From NCBI RefSeq assembly GCF_910586915.1, contig NZ_CAJULN010000019.1, forward strand, positions 1 through 53,593: a stretch of DNA of 53,593 nucleotides. The letters are read 5' to 3'. Of this stretch, positions 52,636 through 53,593 are shown piece by piece. The translations under genes were made by a program, and so were the position numbers. The notes under the pieces are model-generated. The model saw only the letters and a program-made list of their open reading frames with translations. It was not told the origin of the DNA and did not search any database. Within the stretch, counting starts at the first letter, position 1. Each line of letters begins with the position of its first letter. The DNA comes from an uncultured Bacteroides sp. (GTDB lineage: Bacteria; Bacteroidota; Bacteroidia; Bacteroidales; Bacteroidaceae).

Positions 52636-52814
52636 TTTTAAGGCAGTATTCGGAATGGACGATTAGAACTTTGGGAGAAGCGATATCGTCCATTCTTGTT
52701 TATGCCCACCTGACTTTAACTTTCTCAAATCGTACTGCAATTGTTTTTTCCACGCTGCATATGCCATCTTCATCGGTTATACTTCCTTCTTTTTTTATCT
52801 GCAATTGCATCTTA

Positions 52815-52905
52815 TCCGACACCCGGGTGTCAGCCATACCCAGACCCGGGTCTTAACCAGTCTGACATCCGGGTCCCAGTGGTGATGACACCCGGGTGTC
52901 GGACA
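52815..52905. repeat. palindrome array E (four units, exactly 23 bp apart)
   Basis: Four CCGGG palindrome cores are centred at 52824.5, 52847.5, 52870.5 and 52893.5. The outer units share the perfect 14-bp palindrome GACACCCGGGTGTC (52819-52832 and 52888-52901); the inner two are degenerate (AGACCCGGGTCT, GACATCCGGGTC). High GC stands out against the A/T-rich surroundings. It lies between the chimeric gene and the propeller promoter. Confidence 0.8.
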
Positions 52906-52972
52906 AACCTTGAATGTAATGAAGAAAAATTTTTCTTGCATAAGAACAAAAACATGGATATATGCAGATATT

Positions 52973-53344
52973 TCACGATTCGATATTCATTTTTACTTCT
53001 CTGATATTCAACCGATAGCCACCACAAGATGCCCTGTCGACAGACAAAGTTGAAGTCTGCTTCAAGCTGTTCCGCAACCGATTGATAACTTGATATACCT
53101 TATTTTCATAATTACTTTCCTCATTCCATAGTGCCTCCCCTATTGCGTTAACAGACAAAACACTATTCTCCTCCCGCAGAAAAAGTTCTAATTTCTCGAG
53201 TTCTGCCCGATTGTCGCCGGCAACCCGCAAAGCGACTTCCAAAGAAGAATCTTTTTGGGAGAGATAGTGTATGCTCACAGTTTTGAAAACCATCACTATC
53301 AAAAAACTGAAAACAGCTAAGAGACATAATTTCTTCATATTCAT
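52973..53344 (-). CDS. chimera: signal/TM and AGDNRAELE segment fused to a winged-helix domain
   Basis: A protein of about 122 residues from ATG 53344 or 53338 (MKKLCLLAVFSFLIVMVF). After one membrane segment comes EVALRVAGDNRAELE, the same motif as at residues 31-47 of the transglutaminase-like protein (ALERALTLAGDNRQELE). The rest (KLELFLREENSVLSVNAIGE, ALWNEESNYENKVYQVINRL, then GGYRLNI) reads as an OmpR-type winged helix. So two ancestral genes seem to be joined in frame at or near ELE. With an exported N-terminus the DNA-binding part would lie outside the cytoplasm, so the product is probably non-functional unless the topology is inverted. Confidence 0.65.
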   Translation of the reverse strand: MNMKKLCLLAVFSFLIVMVFKTVSIHYLSQKDSSLEVALRVAGDNRAELEKLELFLREENSVLSVNAIGEALWNEESNYENKVYQVINRLRNSLKQTSTLSVDRASCGGYRLNIREVKMNIES

Positions 53345-53593
53345 CTTTATTTCGGTATTGTCAATGAAGGAAATTATATACAAATTACCGCCATCTACTT
53401 ATAAAGATGGTTTTTTGAGAGAAAATACGTAGTAGCCACTCTTTTTTTTAAGATTCATTAATACACAACGCGGAAAAGCTCAATAAAAGGACATAAAAAT
53501 GTATTTTTTATTCATAGCTATAATATTACATTAAGGACTACTCGTTGGTTGAATTAAGAATCTAAATATTTACAAATGAAAAAGTTGCACACA

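Noticed and set aside
52707..52813. A short minus-strand frame (MQLQIKKEGSITDEDG) as a missing NVEALA gene of the second cluster
   Set aside because: It has no hydrophobic leader and no NVEALA-like motif.
10571..52905. CRISPR arrays as an explanation of the periodic repeats
   Set aside because: The period is 22-23 bp with no room for spacers of about 30 bp, units are degenerate palindromes and no cas genes are present.
53576..53593. Start of a plus-strand gene (ATGAAAAAGTTGCACACA) at the right edge
   Set aside because: Six codons are too few to support a gene; the preceding 190 bases are A/T-rich without a clear promoter match.

Overview
The window looks like a chromosomal segment of a Bacteroides species of the gut B. 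thetaiotaomicron/ovatus type. The grounds are several promoters of the Bacteroides form (TTTG, about 20 bp, TAnnTTTG), the Bacteroidetes F-ATPase order with a signal-peptide-bearing a subunit, NVEALA-type peptide clusters, FimB/Mfa2-type genes and lipoproteins with short lipoboxes. The species itself cannot be fixed from the sequence alone.

Layout. 1-4661: F1Fo ATP synthase operon on the minus strand (atpD-C-B-E-F-H-A; atpA runs off the left edge). 4865-11834: a partly decayed minus-strand cluster headed by a membrane-bound winged-helix regulator, with two NVEALA leader peptides, two beta-propeller lipoproteins (one broken), a truncated thioredoxin/DUF1573 gene and a transglutaminase-like lipoprotein; an IS982-like transposase remnant lies inside it. 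11875-13448: a scar in which a degenerate fragment of atpD abuts a 5'-truncated FimB/Mfa2 gene, followed by a small fimbrial-type lipoprotein. 13618-24062: mostly housekeeping genes (purT, CAT-like acetyltransferase, DUF4301, a RelA/SpoT protein with a degenerate hydrolase half, an MFS carrier, panB, a HAD phosphatase, a MATE exporter). 24329-30266: an ABC exporter divergent from an NtrC-type regulator and its histidine kinase, with a sigma-54 promoter and paired operators between them. 30422-38852: a CPA1 antiporter, an acyl-CoA ligase, tandem nagA genes, six tRNA genes in one operon, nspC and a flavodoxin-fold reductase. 39062-48032: an RND efflux operon with two RND pumps. 48067-53344: a second NVEALA-type cluster (O-antigen-ligase/TPR, signal peptidase I, thioredoxin-DUF1573, beta-propeller, a TM-winged-helix chimera), most of it broken.

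Two things stand out. First, five intergenic regions carry arrays of four or five small palindromes whose centres are 21-23 bp apart (22 or 23 in most). Each array has its own palindrome sequence, so spacing and dyad symmetry are shared while sequence is not. I do not recognise this as a named element. Second, both NVEALA clusters share leader/promoter sequence and carry many independent inactivating lesions, while almost all neighbouring genes are intact. This suggests a peptide export and modification system under fast turnover. The NVEALA/NIEALA motif ends in Ala-Leu-Ala, a signal peptidase I type site, and the second cluster has its own signal peptidase I.
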